A stretch of 48,116 bases of DNA from an uncultured Collinsella sp. (GCA_902468695.1 CABQZS010000067.1:1-48116); one strand, 5' to 3'. Counted from the first letter of the stretch, positions 35,137-43,463 are shown. Notes: generated by a model from the letters alone, not told the origin. Program-made: numbers and translations.

Positions 35137-35616
35137 ATGTTTAGGCCCTTACGTCAAAAGAAGCGCGCCATCACCGACGAAGAAGCGCGCGAACTGCTCG
35201 CTACCTGCAAGCGCGGCGTCTTTGCCGTCAACGGCGACGATGGCTACCCGTACGCCATTCCCGTCAACTACTTCTTTGACGCCGAGCACGACAAGATTTA
35301 TTTCCATGGCGCCAAAGCCGGCCACAAGGTCGACGCACTCAAGCGCGATGACAAGGTCTGCTTTACCGTTTACGGCAACGAGTGGCACAAGGACGGTGAC
35401 TGGGCTCCCTACGTTATGAGCACCGTGGTCTTTGGCCGCTGTCGCCTGGCGAACGACACTCCCGCGTTTATCGAAGACAAAGTCCGCCAGCTCGCCCTTA
35501 AGTACTACCCTTCCGCCGAGGAAGTCGAAGAGGAGATCGCCAAGGACATTAAGGGCGTCCAGCTCTACGAGATTACGATTGAGCATCTTTGCGGTAAGCA
35601 GATTCACGAGAAGTAG
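35137..35616 (+). CDS. Pyridoxamine 5'-phosphate oxidase-like flavoprotein (NimA-type)
   Basis: A 159-residue split-barrel FMN-binding protein of the PNPOx-like family that includes nitroimidazole-resistance (NimA) proteins. Motifs: ITDEEARELLATCKRGVFAVNGDDGYPYAIPVNYFFD, HGAKAGHKVDALKRDDKVCFTVYG and WAPYVMSTVVFGRCRL. ATG 35137 follows AAAGGAAG. True nim activity needs experimental proof; many members are simple flavin reductases. A shared hairpin separates it from the convergent kinase gene. Confidence 0.83.
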   Translation: MFRPLRQKKRAITDEEARELLATCKRGVFAVNGDDGYPYAIPVNYFFDAEHDKIYFHGAKAGHKVDALKRDDKVCFTVYGNEWHKDGDWAPYVMSTVVFGRCRLANDTPAFIEDKVRQLALKYYPSAEEVEEEIAKDIKGVQLYEITIEHLCGKQIHEK

Positions 35617-35644
35617 GGTTCAGGCAAGCCCTTCAAAACAAATA

Positions 35645-35680
35645 ATGGCCCGGTTCCAACCTACGTTGAAACCGGGCCAT
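35645..35680. terminator. Bidirectional terminator between convergent genes
   Basis: Arms of 16 bp (35645-35660, 35665-35680) differ at one position; the stem core is ATGGCCCGGTT. It sits between the flavoprotein gene and the second kinase gene. Confidence 0.8.
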
Positions 35681-35684
35681 ATGC

Positions 35685-37877
35685 TTATGAAGCGTCGGCG
35701 GCGATGTGCGCCAGCGCCTCGACGAGCTCTTGCGAGCTCACTGGCTTGCTCAGGTGCGCGTTCATGCCCGCCTCACGCGAAAGCCTGCGGTCGTCGGCAA
35801 AGGCGTTGGCGCTCACGGCAATAATCGGCGTGGTCGCGGCATCCTCGCGATCGAGCGCTCGAATCTGACGCGTGGCCTCAAGGCCATCGATGCCAGGCAT
35901 CATGATGTCCATCAACACCACGTCGTACTCGTGCGACGCGCTCGCGGCAAACGCCTCAACGGCAGACTCGCCATCCTTAGCATGTGTCACGACGGCACCG
36001 GCACGGCTGAGCGTAAACTGCGCGATCTCGGCGTTCAGATCGTTATCCTCTACGAGCAAGACGCGCAAGCCCTGGAGTGCATCACCATCGCCCGCATCCA
36101 CGCGAACGGCCTGGGGAATCTCGGAGCATTTGCATTTCTCGAACGGCAGACGGATGGTAAACGTCGTCCCCTGCCCCAAGACACTCGTAAAGCTCATGGT
36201 TCCGCCCATAAGCTCGACCAACTGTTTTGCGATAGGCGCACCCAGGCCAGTTCCCGATGAAGCGCCTTCCGTCTGTTGCTCCTCACGACAAAACGGCTCA
36301 TAGAGGCGCTGTTGGAACTCCTCGCTCATGCCAATACCGTTGTCGGCGATCGTGTATTCATAGACGGGGACCCCATCCGCTGGCTCCACCTCGCGGCACA
36401 CCAGGCGAACATAGCCGCTCTGGCGGTTGTACTTGACGGCATTGCCGGCAATATTGAGTAACAAGCGCTTGAGGTGCGTCACGCTCACCCGAGCATAGGG
36501 ATGAACAAGGGCTCGTTGGTCACAAATAATTGTGACTAGACGCTCCTCGGCCTGGCGCTCCAGAATATCGCACACCTCGCGATTGAGGGTCACCAAATTT
36601 GTGGGCACGAGTTCCAAGTCAATCTGCCCGCTCTCCAGGCGACTCATATCGAGTGCCTCGTTGGCAAGGTCGAGCAGCAGTCCCGATGCCGTCCAGATCT
36701 TTGAGCGACACTCGGTCTGCTTTTGCAGATCGTCCGCATTGGCATCGCCGACCTCGACCATACCGCGAATGCCGTTGATGGGCGTGCGCAGATCGTGGCT
36801 CATGCGACGCAAAAACTCCGTCTTTGCCGAGTTGGCAGACGAGGCCTCACGCGCTGCCTTTGCCAGTTTGTCGCCATAGTCGCGCTCCTGCTGCAGCAAG
36901 TCCGTCAAACGTCGACGATCAGCGCGGCGACGCACCATCACAACAACGGCTATAACACCGCTGTAGAGCACCAGCACGCCGGCAGCAACAGCCGCGACGA
37001 CCTCAAAGTAGCGCCGCGCCGAGGCATAGGTGTACACGTAGAACCCGCGCGCTTTTCCAAATGTGCCCAAATACCACTCGCCGCTGGCGTTGACCAGTCG
37101 GACTTTGCCGGGCAGGCATCGATCCTTAATACCGTCGACAATAAAGACATCCGTTGCAGGCAGATTGAATACGCCCAATATGGTGGGTTCAACGGCATTG
37201 GTCGCAACGACCTTGCCATCGCTTTCGATCACGATATTGCCACTGTCGATGGTCTCATAACCACCGAGCAGGCTCTGCAGTTTGAGCGTATTGCTTGCAA
37301 CTGCCTTCGCGCTCTGATGCCTTACTGCGACAACGATGCCCTCGTCATCCTGCCGGGTTACGCAGCCAATGTCTGCGACCGAATCATCCGAAAGCGTAAT
37401 GCGGGCGGTATAGGACTTAAGCGGATGGGCTGCCACCTCCAGCACGGGTGCTTCCTTGAGATACGTAGCGAGCGACTCGTAGCCCACGCCATCCGTCGAG
37501 GACTCGGACACCAAATTGCCCGATGCGTCCGTCACGATCAGTGCACTCACGTTGAACTGGTCGGCATATTGCTCCAGCATGGCGTTATCCACCGAACCGT
37601 CGCGCTCCATATCGCGCGCTGTCTCTCCGGCGATCTCCATAACGCGAATCAGGTTTTTGGTCGTATAGGCGCTATTGAATGCATCGTAGGAAAGGCTCTG
37701 CGTCGCCACGTAATCGACAACGTCGGCAAAGCGCTGCTCGGCTTGGGCCGTCGTGTAACCGTAGCTCATCATGCCGGCAACAACCGAGAGCGCTATCCCC
37801 AGCAGAGCGACAAGGAGCCATGCCCCTGCCGAACGATTGCCCCGCTCCTGAGCGGCGTGGTCGGGCGCATCGATCAT
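35685..37877 (-). CDS. Hybrid histidine kinase with extracytoplasmic sensor domain
   Basis: A 730-residue sensor kinase. It has membrane helix 1 (about 20-42), an extracytoplasmic Cache-like domain (about 45-285), membrane helix 2 (about 293-315), HisKA with His361 in MSHDLRTPINGI, HATPase_c (LLNIAGNAVKYN, ADNGIGM, GTGLGAPI) and a receiver domain with Asp657 in LMDIMMPG. The ATG at 37875-37877 overlaps the stop of the upstream solute-binding lipoprotein gene by four bases, so both are made together. The lipoprotein is the likely ligand sensor, a split version of the fused arrangement in the kinase at 32290-35094. Confidence 0.9.
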   Translation of the reverse strand: MIDAPDHAAQERGNRSAGAWLLVALLGIALSVVAGMMSYGYTTAQAEQRFADVVDYVATQSLSYDAFNSAYTTKNLIRVMEIAGETARDMERDGSVDNAMLEQYADQFNVSALIVTDASGNLVSESSTDGVGYESLATYLKEAPVLEVAAHPLKSYTARITLSDDSVADIGCVTRQDDEGIVVAVRHQSAKAVASNTLKLQSLLGGYETIDSGNIVIESDGKVVATNAVEPTILGVFNLPATDVFIVDGIKDRCLPGKVRLVNASGEWYLGTFGKARGFYVYTYASARRYFEVVAAVAAGVLVLYSGVIAVVVMVRRRADRRRLTDLLQQERDYGDKLAKAAREASSANSAKTEFLRRMSHDLRTPINGIRGMVEVGDANADDLQKQTECRSKIWTASGLLLDLANEALDMSRLESGQIDLELVPTNLVTLNREVCDILERQAEERLVTIICDQRALVHPYARVSVTHLKRLLLNIAGNAVKYNRQSGYVRLVCREVEPADGVPVYEYTIADNGIGMSEEFQQRLYEPFCREEQQTEGASSGTGLGAPIAKQLVELMGGTMSFTSVLGQGTTFTIRLPFEKCKCSEIPQAVRVDAGDGDALQGLRVLLVEDNDLNAEIAQFTLSRAGAVVTHAKDGESAVEAFAASASHEYDVVLMDIMMPGIDGLEATRQIRALDREDAATTPIIAVSANAFADDRRLSREAGMNAHLSKPVSSQELVEALAHIAADAS

Positions 37878-38743
37878 GACAGGCCCTCCATATTCAAAAA
37901 TGGCGAAGGGTCATCAAAGTACTTTGACACCAGACGCTCCATGGTGCCATCGGCAAGCATTTCTTGGTAGGCATGGGTGAGTTTGACGTCGATGCCACGC
38001 GTATCGTTGATATCGAAAGCGGTGCCCAAACCAACCTCTAGCAGCGGCTCATCCAGAATGCGATACGTTACGCCATAGTCTTTTTCGTAGGTGAGCAGCG
38101 AGGACTCATGCGCGGCGATAGCGTCGACCAGACCCTCGACGAGCGCCGGGTTCAGATATGAACGGTCCGAGAAGCTGTAGAGCTCCTTGATCTGCGGAAC
38201 ATTTTCATTTGCGCGATTGAGCAAAATGTCCTCGGGCTTGGTGGTGGACTGGACCGCCACGACCTTATCCTCAAGATCGGCAAGCGTGTAGATATCGCTC
38301 TGGGGATCGACCGCGACTACCTGGCGGCTCGCAAGGTACGGGCCGGCCCAACGATATTCGTCTTCGCGACCCGTCATGCTAAAGCTGCCCATGACACAAT
38401 CGAGCTCGCCGCTCGCCAGCAGTTCTTTCTTCTTTTCCCAATCGATCAGCTGGTACTTTGGCTTGTAACCAATGCGGGCCAAAGCCTCGGTCAATATCTC
38501 GACATCCAGGCCAACGATATCGCCGTACTCGTCGGTATACACAAACGGTGGATAGAGGTCGCTGCCGACGTTGAGCGTCTTAAGGTTGTCGTCTTTGGCC
38601 TGCGAGGCGTCCAGGCCTTCTAATGCAGACGTCGAGGCCCTGCCATTCGACCCGGAACAGCCAGCCATCGCTACGACAAAGGCGCACGCTACCGCAAGCG
38701 CGACAAACAACGATATGGCAACCGAGCGGCGAGGTCTTTTCAT
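37874..38743 (-). CDS. Family-3 solute-binding lipoprotein
   Basis: A 289-residue extracellular solute-binding protein (SBP_bac_3), usually for polar amino acids. A lipoprotein signal with lipobox VAMAGC and Cys29 anchors it outside the membrane. The binding fold begins LNVGSDLYPPFVYTDEYGDIVGLDVEILTEALARIGYKPKYQLIDWEKK and includes VMGSFSMTGRE and VAVQSTTKPEDIL. ATG 38743 has GGAG close upstream. It has no ABC partner here but overlaps the sensor-kinase start by four bases (ATGA), so its role is probably sensing rather than transport. Confidence 0.88.
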   Translation of the reverse strand: MKRPRRSVAISLFVALAVACAFVVAMAGCSGSNGRASTSALEGLDASQAKDDNLKTLNVGSDLYPPFVYTDEYGDIVGLDVEILTEALARIGYKPKYQLIDWEKKKELLASGELDCVMGSFSMTGREDEYRWAGPYLASRQVVAVDPQSDIYTLADLEDKVVAVQSTTKPEDILLNRANENVPQIKELYSFSDRSYLNPALVEGLVDAIAAHESSLLTYEKDYGVTYRILDEPLLEVGLGTAFDINDTRGIDVKLTHAYQEMLADGTMERLVSKYFDDPSPFLNMEGLS

Positions 38744-38835
38744 CGAGCTCCAGAAGATCCTGTTTACTGACTGAAATGGTAAAAAATAATAGCAAACAAA
38801 ACCACACGAGTGCCCAATGGTTGCAGACGTTTTAC

Positions 38836-38877
38836 CATGCGGGGCCTTTTAGCCGACTTGGCAGAAGGCCCCGCATG
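38836..38877. terminator. Hairpin between the MalY-type gene and the lipoprotein gene
   Basis: CATGCGGGGCCTT (38836-38848) pairs perfectly with AAGGCCCCGCATG (38865-38877). It lies just downstream of the MalY-type stop and insulates the sensor operon. Confidence 0.78.
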
Positions 38878-38887
38878 CAGTGCTCAC

Positions 38888-40102
38888 TTACCGTGCATTA
38901 AAAACGTAGCGGTCCAGGCGGTCGCACGCCTCCCTTACGCGCGAAAGCGGCAGCGCCAGATTCACACGAATGTGGCAGGGTCCGTGAAACGGGCGGCCGT
39001 CCTGATACCCCACGCCCACGCGCGCCCCCTCGTCGAGCAACCACTGAATATCGCGGCCATGCTCGCGGCACCACTCGGTGCAGTCCAGAAACACCATGTA
39101 CGTGCCCTGCGGACGTGAATAGGACACGCCCTCAAAATGCTCGTCCACGTAATTGCAGAAGCACTCGATACTACCGGCAAGCACCTGGTTGAGCTCGTCC
39201 ACCCACTCGTAGCCTTGCGGCTGATAGGCACCGATAAGTGCATGCATGGAGAGGACGTTCATCTCGTTGTAGTGAGTCTTGTTGGACACGGCGCACACGC
39301 GGTCGCGCAGCGTCTCGTTATAGATGATGTGATAGCTGCCGACCAGGCCCGCCAGGTTGAACGTCTTGCTCGGCGCGTAGAGGGCAACCGTGCGCATGCG
39401 GGCATCCTCGCTCACCGACTGCGTCGGGATATGTTTGTGTCCCGGCAGGATGATATCGGACCAAATCTCGTCCGAGATCACCACGCAATCGTGCTGGCGA
39501 TAAATGTCCATGGCGCGCTCAATCTCGCCGCGCTCCCATACGCGGCCGCAGGGATTGTGCGGTGAGCAGAACACCGCAGCATGAATGTGGTTTTGGGCGA
39601 GTTTGCACTCCATGTCCTCAAAGTCCATGCGCCACACGCCCTGGTCGTCGAGTTTAAGCGGGCTGTGGACAATGCGATAGCCCGCGGCCTCAATGGACTT
39701 GGTAAAGCCGATGTAGGTAGGGCTGTGGACCAGCACCGCATCGCCCGGCTGAACATACGCGCGCAACGTCGACACGACGCCGCCCAGCACGCCATTTTCG
39801 TAGCCGATATGCTCAGGGCGCAGGCCCTCGACGCCATTACGGCGGCTCTGCCATTCGATGATGCGGTCGAAGTACTCGGCGCGCGGATTGAAATAGCCAA
39901 ACATGGGGTGCTGGGCACGCTGAATGATGTGTTCCTGGACCGTGGGCACCGTGGCAAAATTCATGTCGGCCACCCACATGGGAATGCGGTCGAAGCCCTC
40001 GTCGGGTGCGTTCGGAGCCATACCGGGGATCTCGCCCCAGGAGTCAACGGCGATGGAGTCCATGCCGTGGCGGTCGATAAGCGAGCTAAAGTCATATTTC
40101 AT
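38888..40102 (-). CDS. MalY/PatB-type PLP-dependent C-S lyase/aminotransferase
   Basis: A 404-residue fold-type I PLP enzyme. Lys246 in APSKTFNLAG is the PLP lysine. MWVADMNFATVP, GYENGVLGGVV and CSPHNPCGRVW are the usual MalY (PatB) motifs. Members are cystathionine beta-lyases or related C-S lyases and can act as regulators (MalY). The ATG at 40100-40102 has a GGGGGCTC site; a longer frame to 40150 has none. Hydrogen sulfide from cysteine is a possible product. It is transcribed toward the sensor operon and ends at a hairpin. Confidence 0.86.
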   Translation of the reverse strand: MKYDFSSLIDRHGMDSIAVDSWGEIPGMAPNAPDEGFDRIPMWVADMNFATVPTVQEHIIQRAQHPMFGYFNPRAEYFDRIIEWQSRRNGVEGLRPEHIGYENGVLGGVVSTLRAYVQPGDAVLVHSPTYIGFTKSIEAAGYRIVHSPLKLDDQGVWRMDFEDMECKLAQNHIHAAVFCSPHNPCGRVWERGEIERAMDIYRQHDCVVISDEIWSDIILPGHKHIPTQSVSEDARMRTVALYAPSKTFNLAGLVGSYHIIYNETLRDRVCAVSNKTHYNEMNVLSMHALIGAYQPQGYEWVDELNQVLAGSIECFCNYVDEHFEGVSYSRPQGTYMVFLDCTEWCREHGRDIQWLLDEGARVGVGYQDGRPFHGPCHIRVNLALPLSRVREACDRLDRYVFNAR

Positions 40103-40213
40103 GCTGAGCCCCCGTACAAAGTGATTGTTTTGGTAGGCGTTATTGTCCACCAGCGTGGGCGGTTTTGGCGCGGAGTTTGGCGCTTAATTTGACGGGTGCG
40201 GACGAATGGCTGG

Positions 40214-40960
40214 TTAGTCTTGCGCGTCGTTGACGGCGACCACGATTAGCTGGGTTTTATCGACCGTAAAAGATATGTCGAGCCCGGCAAAGGCCAGGTG
40301 ATAGACGCGGTTTGGCTCGTACTTGCTGCCTGCGCGGCGCGGGTCTTGGCGAAGGACCTCGACCAAGCCGGGGAGCTTTGCGGGCGAGACCATATCCTGC
40401 AGCGCCTGCGGAAACTCAACATCGAGCTCTTGCCACGGAGCATCCTCAATCCAGCCGCCCGTTGCATCCGGGTGGCAGTCCGCAAACGGAATGTAGGGCT
40501 TAATGTCGTAGATGGGCGTGCCGTCGCGCAGGTCGGCCCCCAACACATGGATGATGGGGCCATCGTCGGTGAGCTCGACGCGATCGAGCTTGACGCAGGT
40601 AAGCCCAATGGGATTAGGGCGAAACGGACTGCGCGTGGCAAACACTCCCACGCGCTCGGCTCCGCCCAGACGCGGCGGGCGCACGGTCTTCGACCACTTG
40701 ACGTTGGTGCCGGACCTGTCCTGCGACTTGGCATCGGCAGCTATGTCCTTAGCCGTGCCGCCGGGCGTTCCGTTTTCAAAGCGCCACAGCAGCCACAGGT
40801 GAGAGAAGGAGTCCAAACCCTCAACCGCCGCATTGGAGGCAAATTCCTGCTCAAAGACGATGCGTCCCTGCAGATGGGGCGCCAAAAAGCTGTTGCGCGG
40901 AATGCCAAACTTCTGCGGCAGATCGGTATGTATGTGTGCGATAGGTTCCATGCCGGTCAT
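40214..40960 (-). CDS. trmO: tRNA (N6-threonylcarbamoyladenosine(37)-N6)-methyltransferase, TrmO/TsaA family
   Basis: A 248-residue enzyme of the TrmO (YaeB/TsaA) family, which methylates t6A37 of tRNA-Thr with SAM. Motifs: LDSFSHLWLLWRFENG, RPPRLGGAERVGVFATRSPFRPNPIGLTCVKL and GADLRDGTPIYDIKPYIPFADCHPDA. The order and length fit. The ATG at 40958-40960 has no good ribosome site, and a second ATG lies at 40951, so the exact start is unsure. It is divergent from a regulator gene. Confidence 0.87.
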   Translation of the reverse strand: MTGMEPIAHIHTDLPQKFGIPRNSFLAPHLQGRIVFEQEFASNAAVEGLDSFSHLWLLWRFENGTPGGTAKDIAADAKSQDRSGTNVKWSKTVRPPRLGGAERVGVFATRSPFRPNPIGLTCVKLDRVELTDDGPIIHVLGADLRDGTPIYDIKPYIPFADCHPDATGGWIEDAPWQELDVEFPQALQDMVSPAKLPGLVEVLRQDPRRAGSKYEPNRVYHLAFAGLDISFTVDKTQLIVVAVNDAQD

Positions 40961-41092
40961 TGTACGGCATGGAGGCGTGGGGCGTTGTGCGCAATTCTTC
41001 GCCGCGGTCCCCCGTCGTGCAACCAACGGTTGCTTGGAAGGGCGCCTGCCGCCGCGTATGCTTAAGCCATCAACCAGCAGAAAGGAGCCGCT

Positions 41093-41920
41093 ATGGCCTT
41101 TGCAGAAAAGCTCATTGCCATCCGTCGCGCCCATCACCTTACCCAAGAGCAGCTCGCCGCCAAGCTCTTCGTCACGCGCCAAGCCGTGAGCCGCTGGGAA
41201 CGCGGCGAAGTCACCCCTGGCATCGACATGATGAAGCTCATTGCCGCCGTAACCGGAGAGCCGCTGCCCCACCTGCTCGAAATGCCCGAGCACTATTGCC
41301 AGAGCTGCGGCATGATACTCACGCCCGAAGACTGCGGCACCGACGCCACGGGCGCCACGACCGACCATTACTGCAAGTGGTGCTACGACCACGGCAAGTA
41401 CACCTACGACACCACCATGGAGGCGATGATTGAGGATTGTGCCCCGCGGCTGGCGCAAAACACCGGCATGTCGCTCGACGAAGCCGTCTCGCTCATGGGC
41501 GCCGTGCTGCCGCAACTGGAGCGCTGGCACACCGTGCAGGAAAACGAAGAGCGCTACGGCGCCGAAGCCCGGAAGCGCTACGGCGACGAGGCGATCGACG
41601 CAGCAAACGAAGCACTGCTGGACATGGACCCCGAGGCATGGAACGACATGAAGGAACTTGAACGCGCTATTCTGGGCCAACTCTCGATTGCCATGGGCGA
41701 TGGCGATGCGAATGGAAGCGAGGCTCGCAAGCTTGTCGCGATGCATCGTCGTTGGATTGGTCTCAACTGGGGACGCGAACCCCAGAACGAAGCGTACCTG
41801 GGCCTCGCCCACGGCTATCTTGCCGACCGGCGCTTTATCGACTACTGCGACAAGCCCTGCGGCACCGGAGCTACGGCGTTTCTGGTCCAGGCCATCGAGT
41901 CGTCGTTGACGTGCGCATAG
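41093..41920 (+). CDS. XRE-family HTH/zinc-ribbon/TipAS fusion regulator
   Basis: A 275-residue three-part regulator. An XRE-type helix-turn-helix (about 5-60, LTQEQLAAKLFVTRQAVSRW) is followed by a putative zinc ribbon (CQSCGMIL...CKWCYDHGKY, about 65-105) and a C-terminal TipAS-like drug-binding domain (about 110-270). The last part includes MHRRWIGLNWGREPQNEAYLGLAHGYLADRRF, close to the TipAS globin-like fold that binds thiopeptides. ATG 41093 follows AAAGGAG. TipAS is normally attached to a MerR domain, so the XRE and zinc parts make this an unusual combination. A drug-responsive repressor is inferred. It is divergent from trmO. Confidence 0.78.
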   Translation: MAFAEKLIAIRRAHHLTQEQLAAKLFVTRQAVSRWERGEVTPGIDMMKLIAAVTGEPLPHLLEMPEHYCQSCGMILTPEDCGTDATGATTDHYCKWCYDHGKYTYDTTMEAMIEDCAPRLAQNTGMSLDEAVSLMGAVLPQLERWHTVQENEERYGAEARKRYGDEAIDAANEALLDMDPEAWNDMKELERAILGQLSIAMGDGDANGSEARKLVAMHRRWIGLNWGREPQNEAYLGLAHGYLADRRFIDYCDKPCGTGATAFLVQAIESSLTCA

Positions 41921-41971
41921 ACTGCGGCGGCTTTGGGTATTTCAATCGAAACCTCAACCGATTGGAGACCC

Positions 41972-42217
41972 ATGGCTACTGATCATGAACTCGCGCTCTA
42001 CGTTATGACCGGCTGCCCGTATTGCTTAAAGGTCAAGCGCTTTTTGGCCGATAACGGCGTAACCATTCCCGAGCGCAATATCTCGACCGATTCCGATGCC
42101 GAGCAGACGCTCATCGCCGTCGGCGGAAAGCGCCAGGTTCCCTGCCTGTTCATTGACGGCAAGCCGCTCTACGAATCGAGCGACATCATCGCGTGGGTGC
42201 AGAAGAACCTGCTCTAG
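41972..42217 (+). CDS. Glutaredoxin
   Basis: An 81-residue glutaredoxin: CPYC active site (Cys15, Cys18) after LALYVMTG, the cis-proline segment RQVPCLFIDGKPLYESSDII, and a C-terminal helix. It reduces disulfides in a thiol-dependent way. ATG 41972 follows TGGAGA. It lies 51 bp after the regulator gene on the same strand. A NrdH-like role is less likely, since the sequence lacks the NrdH FRPD-type end. Confidence 0.88.
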   Translation: MATDHELALYVMTGCPYCLKVKRFLADNGVTIPERNISTDSDAEQTLIAVGGKRQVPCLFIDGKPLYESSDIIAWVQKNLL

Positions 42218-42262
42218 CACGCGCATTGCAACCGGCCTACCCCAACCCATACGGCCGAACAT

Positions 42263-42315
42263 GTACGCCAGTATCCAAAGTCGACATTTTTCGACATCTC
42301 TGGATGCTGGCGTAC
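42263..42315. repeat. GTACG...GCGTAC palindromic element, copy 1
   Basis: A 53-bp imperfect palindrome with ends GTACGCCAG and CTGGCGTAC and centre GTCGACATTTTTCGAC. It is nearly identical to the copy at 43340-43392 in the same orientation. It lies just after the glutaredoxin gene. Confidence 0.75.
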
Positions 42316-42418
42316 AACTTTTGGGTAGCCATGGACGCTCTTAACCGGCTAATTGTTTGAGGCGACCTTTGGATTATGGCTGTTTGATGCCTCGGGAAAG
42401 AGTTTCCGAGGGAGCTAT

Positions 42419-42644
42419 GGTCAAAAAAGGGCAAATATGAGTACTGCTACCTGTTTAGTAGCAGCAATTTTGATCATTTCAGGAACTATTCAACGTTCCA
42501 CTCGTCCACAGACGACGTTATTTCTCCTCATATGTTCAATAAACGTAGCTCTTAATGGGAACAAATCTCATCAGGAGCTACTATTTATAGCAAAATAAAT
42601 GCAACCAAAATGGCAACAGTACTCATATTTGCCCTTTTTTGACC
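42419..42644. mobile_element. 226-bp element with 28-bp perfect terminal inverted repeats
   Basis: The 28-bp ends 42419-42446 and 42617-42644 are exact reverse complements (GGTCAAAAAAGGGCAAATAT at the start). The interior is AT-rich and contains a short hydrophobic frame (ATG 42437, 53 residues) that begins inside the left repeat. No transposase is present, so it is MITE-like if mobile. Target-site duplications are not obvious. Confidence 0.5.
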
Positions 42645-43050
42645 ACGACCCTCCAGAATAGTCGCTGAGAACGACACTAAATGACAAAATCCGGCACTTG
42701 GACGTTCTTGTATGACTAGCCATTGAAGGACACCCAACGACTACTCCAATTCGCGACACACTGCGCCGCGAATTAAGCTGGTCCCACTATCGAAGACCGG
42801 TGAGAGCTCCTGCCCAGAATCTCGATAGCTTAATAAAACGCTCCCCTCCGGAAGTTTAACGAGCATCCAAATTCCAAGCTGAAAAGCAAAGGAGTATCGA
42901 AGCCGTCAATGCTCATTTCCTATCGAGCAGGCGGATCAAAACAAGCTAATTAGCCCGATAAACTGCTTGTATTTTTGTCTACAAAACTATATACAAAAAA
43001 GGGAATCCGAGAACCAGCGCTCGACATCATGTCGATCGATAGGAGGCGCC
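42645..43050. other. AT-rich non-coding stretch in the repeat-bounded islet
   Basis: About 400 bases without a supported gene. It contains a degenerate copy of the GGACGTTCTT element (about 42703-42730), a perfect 8-bp hairpin AATTCGCG/CGCGAATT (42748-42774), and the promoter-like TTGTAT-N16-TATATA (42967-42994) of the RHH gene. Nothing else was recognised. Confidence 0.5.
42967..42996 (+). promoter_or_regulatory. Promoter/operator of the RHH gene
   Basis: TTGTAT (-35, 42967-42972) and TATATA (-10, 42989-42994) with 16-bp spacing. TTGTAT is mirrored by ATACAA at 42991-42996, and a TTGT-CT-ACAA palindrome lies at 42975-42984. These are plausible sites for autoregulation by the RHH protein. 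Confidence 0.5.
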
Positions 43051-43317
43051 ATGGATGCTAAGCAGCTTGAAAAGATGATGGGGTTTGCCCCCGGAGAGTT
43101 GAAGAAAGCCGCGGAGGCATACGAAAAAGATGAGTGCCCGAAGGGTCGCACCATCAAGCTGGGAAGGCCGTCGATCTCCGATGAGCCAAGCGTTGTTTTA
43201 TCGGCACGTGTGGGTGAATCGGTTCTTGAAGCGTTTGACGAGAAGGCAAAGCGCCATGGGCAAACACGCACAGAGCGACTCAGAGAACTCATTACCCTTG
43301 ACGCAAGGATTGCCTAG
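43051..43317 (+). CDS. Ribbon-helix-helix antitoxin-like protein
   Basis: An 88-residue protein. The C-terminal half (about 45-85) has PSVVLSARVGESVLEAFDEKAKRHGQTRTERLRELI, a CopG/Arc-type ribbon-helix-helix fold as found in antitoxins and plasmid repressors. The N-terminal half (MDAKQLEKMMGFAPGELKKAAEAYE) is helical and could bind a partner. ATG 43051 follows AGGAGG. No toxin gene lies downstream, because the next feature is a repeat. It is the only supported gene in an islet bounded by two copies of the 53-bp palindrome. Confidence 0.65.
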   Translation: MDAKQLEKMMGFAPGELKKAAEAYEKDECPKGRTIKLGRPSISDEPSVVLSARVGESVLEAFDEKAKRHGQTRTERLRELITLDARIA

Positions 43318-43339
43318 TCACCCCACCGAACCCAAACAC

Positions 43340-43392
43340 GTACGGCAGCATCCAAAGTCGACATTTTTCGACATCTTTGGATGCTGGCGTAC
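43340..43392. repeat. GTACG...GCGTAC palindromic element, copy 2
   Basis: A 53-bp copy, near identical in sequence and orientation to 42263-42315; the ends GTACGGCAG and CTGGCGTAC pair. Together the two copies bracket the RHH gene and the AT-rich sequence. Confidence 0.75.
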
Positions 43393-43406
43393 AGCTTTTT
43401 GCAACA

Positions 43407-43462
43407 TAGTCATTGGGGACGTTCTTAGATGACTAGTCGTTAAAGAACGTCCCCGATGACTA
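43407..43462. repeat. GGGGACGTTCTT palindromic element at the dus 3' end
   Basis: One forward copy (43407-43427) and one inverted copy (43441-43462) of the element seen in the array at 32091. It ends one base before the dus stop (43464), like the elements next to other stop codons. Confidence 0.72.
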
Positions 43463-43463
43463 A

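Noticed and set aside
42437..42598. A 53-residue hydrophobic frame inside the 226-bp inverted-repeat element as a gene
   Set aside because: Its site is only AAGGGC-like and it may be a by-product of the repeat. It is mentioned under the element but not annotated as a gene.
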